Source: Oscillospiraceae bacterium (GTDB lineage: Bacteria > Bacillota > Clostridia > Oscillospirales > Ruminococcaceae). From it: a stretch of DNA of 13,133 bases. The DNA is taken from positions 1 through 13,133 of the forward strand of contig JAEDGE010000049.1 of NCBI GenBank assembly GCA_016297675.1, written 5' to 3'. Below are positions 12,671 through 13,133 of this stretch, in pieces. Numbering within the stretch: position 1 is the stretch's first letter; each line of letters starts with the position of its first letter. The position numbers were made by a program, and so were the translations under genes. The notes under the pieces are model-generated. The model had not been told where the DNA came from and did no database searches. It was given only the letters and a program-made list of their open reading frames with translations.

Positions 12671-13133
12671 TTATTCTATTACCATCACTTCATCAAACAA
12701 AATCTGCACATTATCTCTCACAAGCTGATTTACATGAAAATGTCCTGCAAACCATTTTCTGAATTTCAGTTCACCATAAAGCCACTCAAAATATCCTGTC
12801 AGTTCCGCATCATGCATATCTGGGACTATTCCGAGATAATGCATTATTGACTGCGGTACAGTATGTGACAAAACATAGTCCACCTTGTAATCACAGGATT
12901 TCAGAGTTACATCAGCTGTTCTGTATTCATCATTTGTCGGAAGCTCTTGTTTCCACCAGCTTTTCCCCTCAACACGCAATGCTTTATCAACAGAATAAGC
13001 TCCACCCATTGTAAAGAAACTCTTTCCATCTATTTCAAAACGCTGTCCACGCATAAGATGATAAATATTATTTGCTATTTTATGTGCTTTTCCGCCGTTC
13101 CATTCAATAACATGATATGTATATATACCATCC
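12671..13133 (-). CDS. Metallophosphoesterase, C-terminal part (runs off the window)
   Basis: The frame is open from the last base of the window to the TAA/TAG-type stop at 12671, about 154 codons, so the N-terminus lies outside. An internal ATG at 13054 is not taken as the start because coding sequence (HVIEWNGGKAHKIANNIYHL) continues upstream in the same frame. The visible part fits the C-terminal half of a calcineurin-like phosphoesterase: FEIDGKSFFTMGGAYS, then YVLSHTVP and WFAGHFHVN, which supply the His ligands of the two-metal site (SHT and GHFH). The N-terminal D-x-H and G-D-x-x-D motifs would be beyond the edge. It is followed after 17 bases by kptA. Substrate unknown. Confidence 0.85.
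   Translation of the reverse strand, partial: DGIYTYHVIEWNGGKAHKIANNIYHLMRGQRFEIDGKSFFTMGGAYSVDKALRVEGKSWWKQELPTNDEYRTADVTLKSCDYKVDYVLSHTVPQSIMHYLGIVPDMHDAELTGYFEWLYGELKFRKWFAGHFHVNQLVRDNVQILFDEVMVIE

Overview
The window looks like a chromosomal segment of an anaerobic Firmicute of the Clostridia, most like Ruminococcus or a related Oscillospiraceae. I infer this from an oxygen-sensitive class III ribonucleotide reductase as the only reductase present, strong AGGAGG-type ribosome binding sites, five TTG/TAT-type promoters with exactly 17-bp spacers, the rpsF-ssb-rpsR operon and a Zn-type S18. No species call can be made from sequence alone. Every gene I can support is on the minus strand, so the region reads from 13133 down to 1.

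Layout in transcription order. (1) 13133-12000: an apparently accessory, more AT-rich pair: the C-terminal part of a metallophosphoesterase that runs off the window edge, and a Tpt1/KptA RNA 2'-phosphotransferase. Next comes a 15-codon coupled ORF that looks like the broken start of a further gene (possibly NADAR-like), and then three back-to-back GC-rich hairpins (12000-11936) that look like a repeat element or rearrangement scar. (2) 11878-10513: a small secreted/membrane protein and a RING/zinc-ribbon DUF2628-like membrane protein. (3) 10484-9157: promoter, rpsF (S6), ssb, rpsR (S18), terminator. (4) 9078-8806: a complete 57-codon transcription unit for a small membrane protein with its own promoter and terminator. 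(5) 8791-5740: promoter, two NrdR-like boxes, nrdD and nrdG. (6) 5669-1096: promoter, a structured leader, asnB, an HD-domain hydrolase, pyrB and a membrane-anchored C39-like protein, closed by a strong terminator. (7) 1056-43: promoter, structured leader, rplM (L13) and rpsI (S9).

Most of the window is housekeeping: ribosomal proteins, single-strand DNA binding, dNTP supply, asparagine synthesis and the committed step of pyrimidine synthesis. AsnB and PyrB both consume aspartate and may share one transcript. The less ordinary points are an aspartate carbamoyltransferase carrying a PyrI-type zinc module fused to its C-terminus, the small membrane-protein unit between nrdD and rpsR, the NrdR-box pair downstream of the nrdD promoter, and the KptA-metallophosphoesterase pair ending in a broken gene and a hairpin cluster. 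I found no CRISPR array, tRNA, rRNA, intact insertion sequence or obvious defence island.
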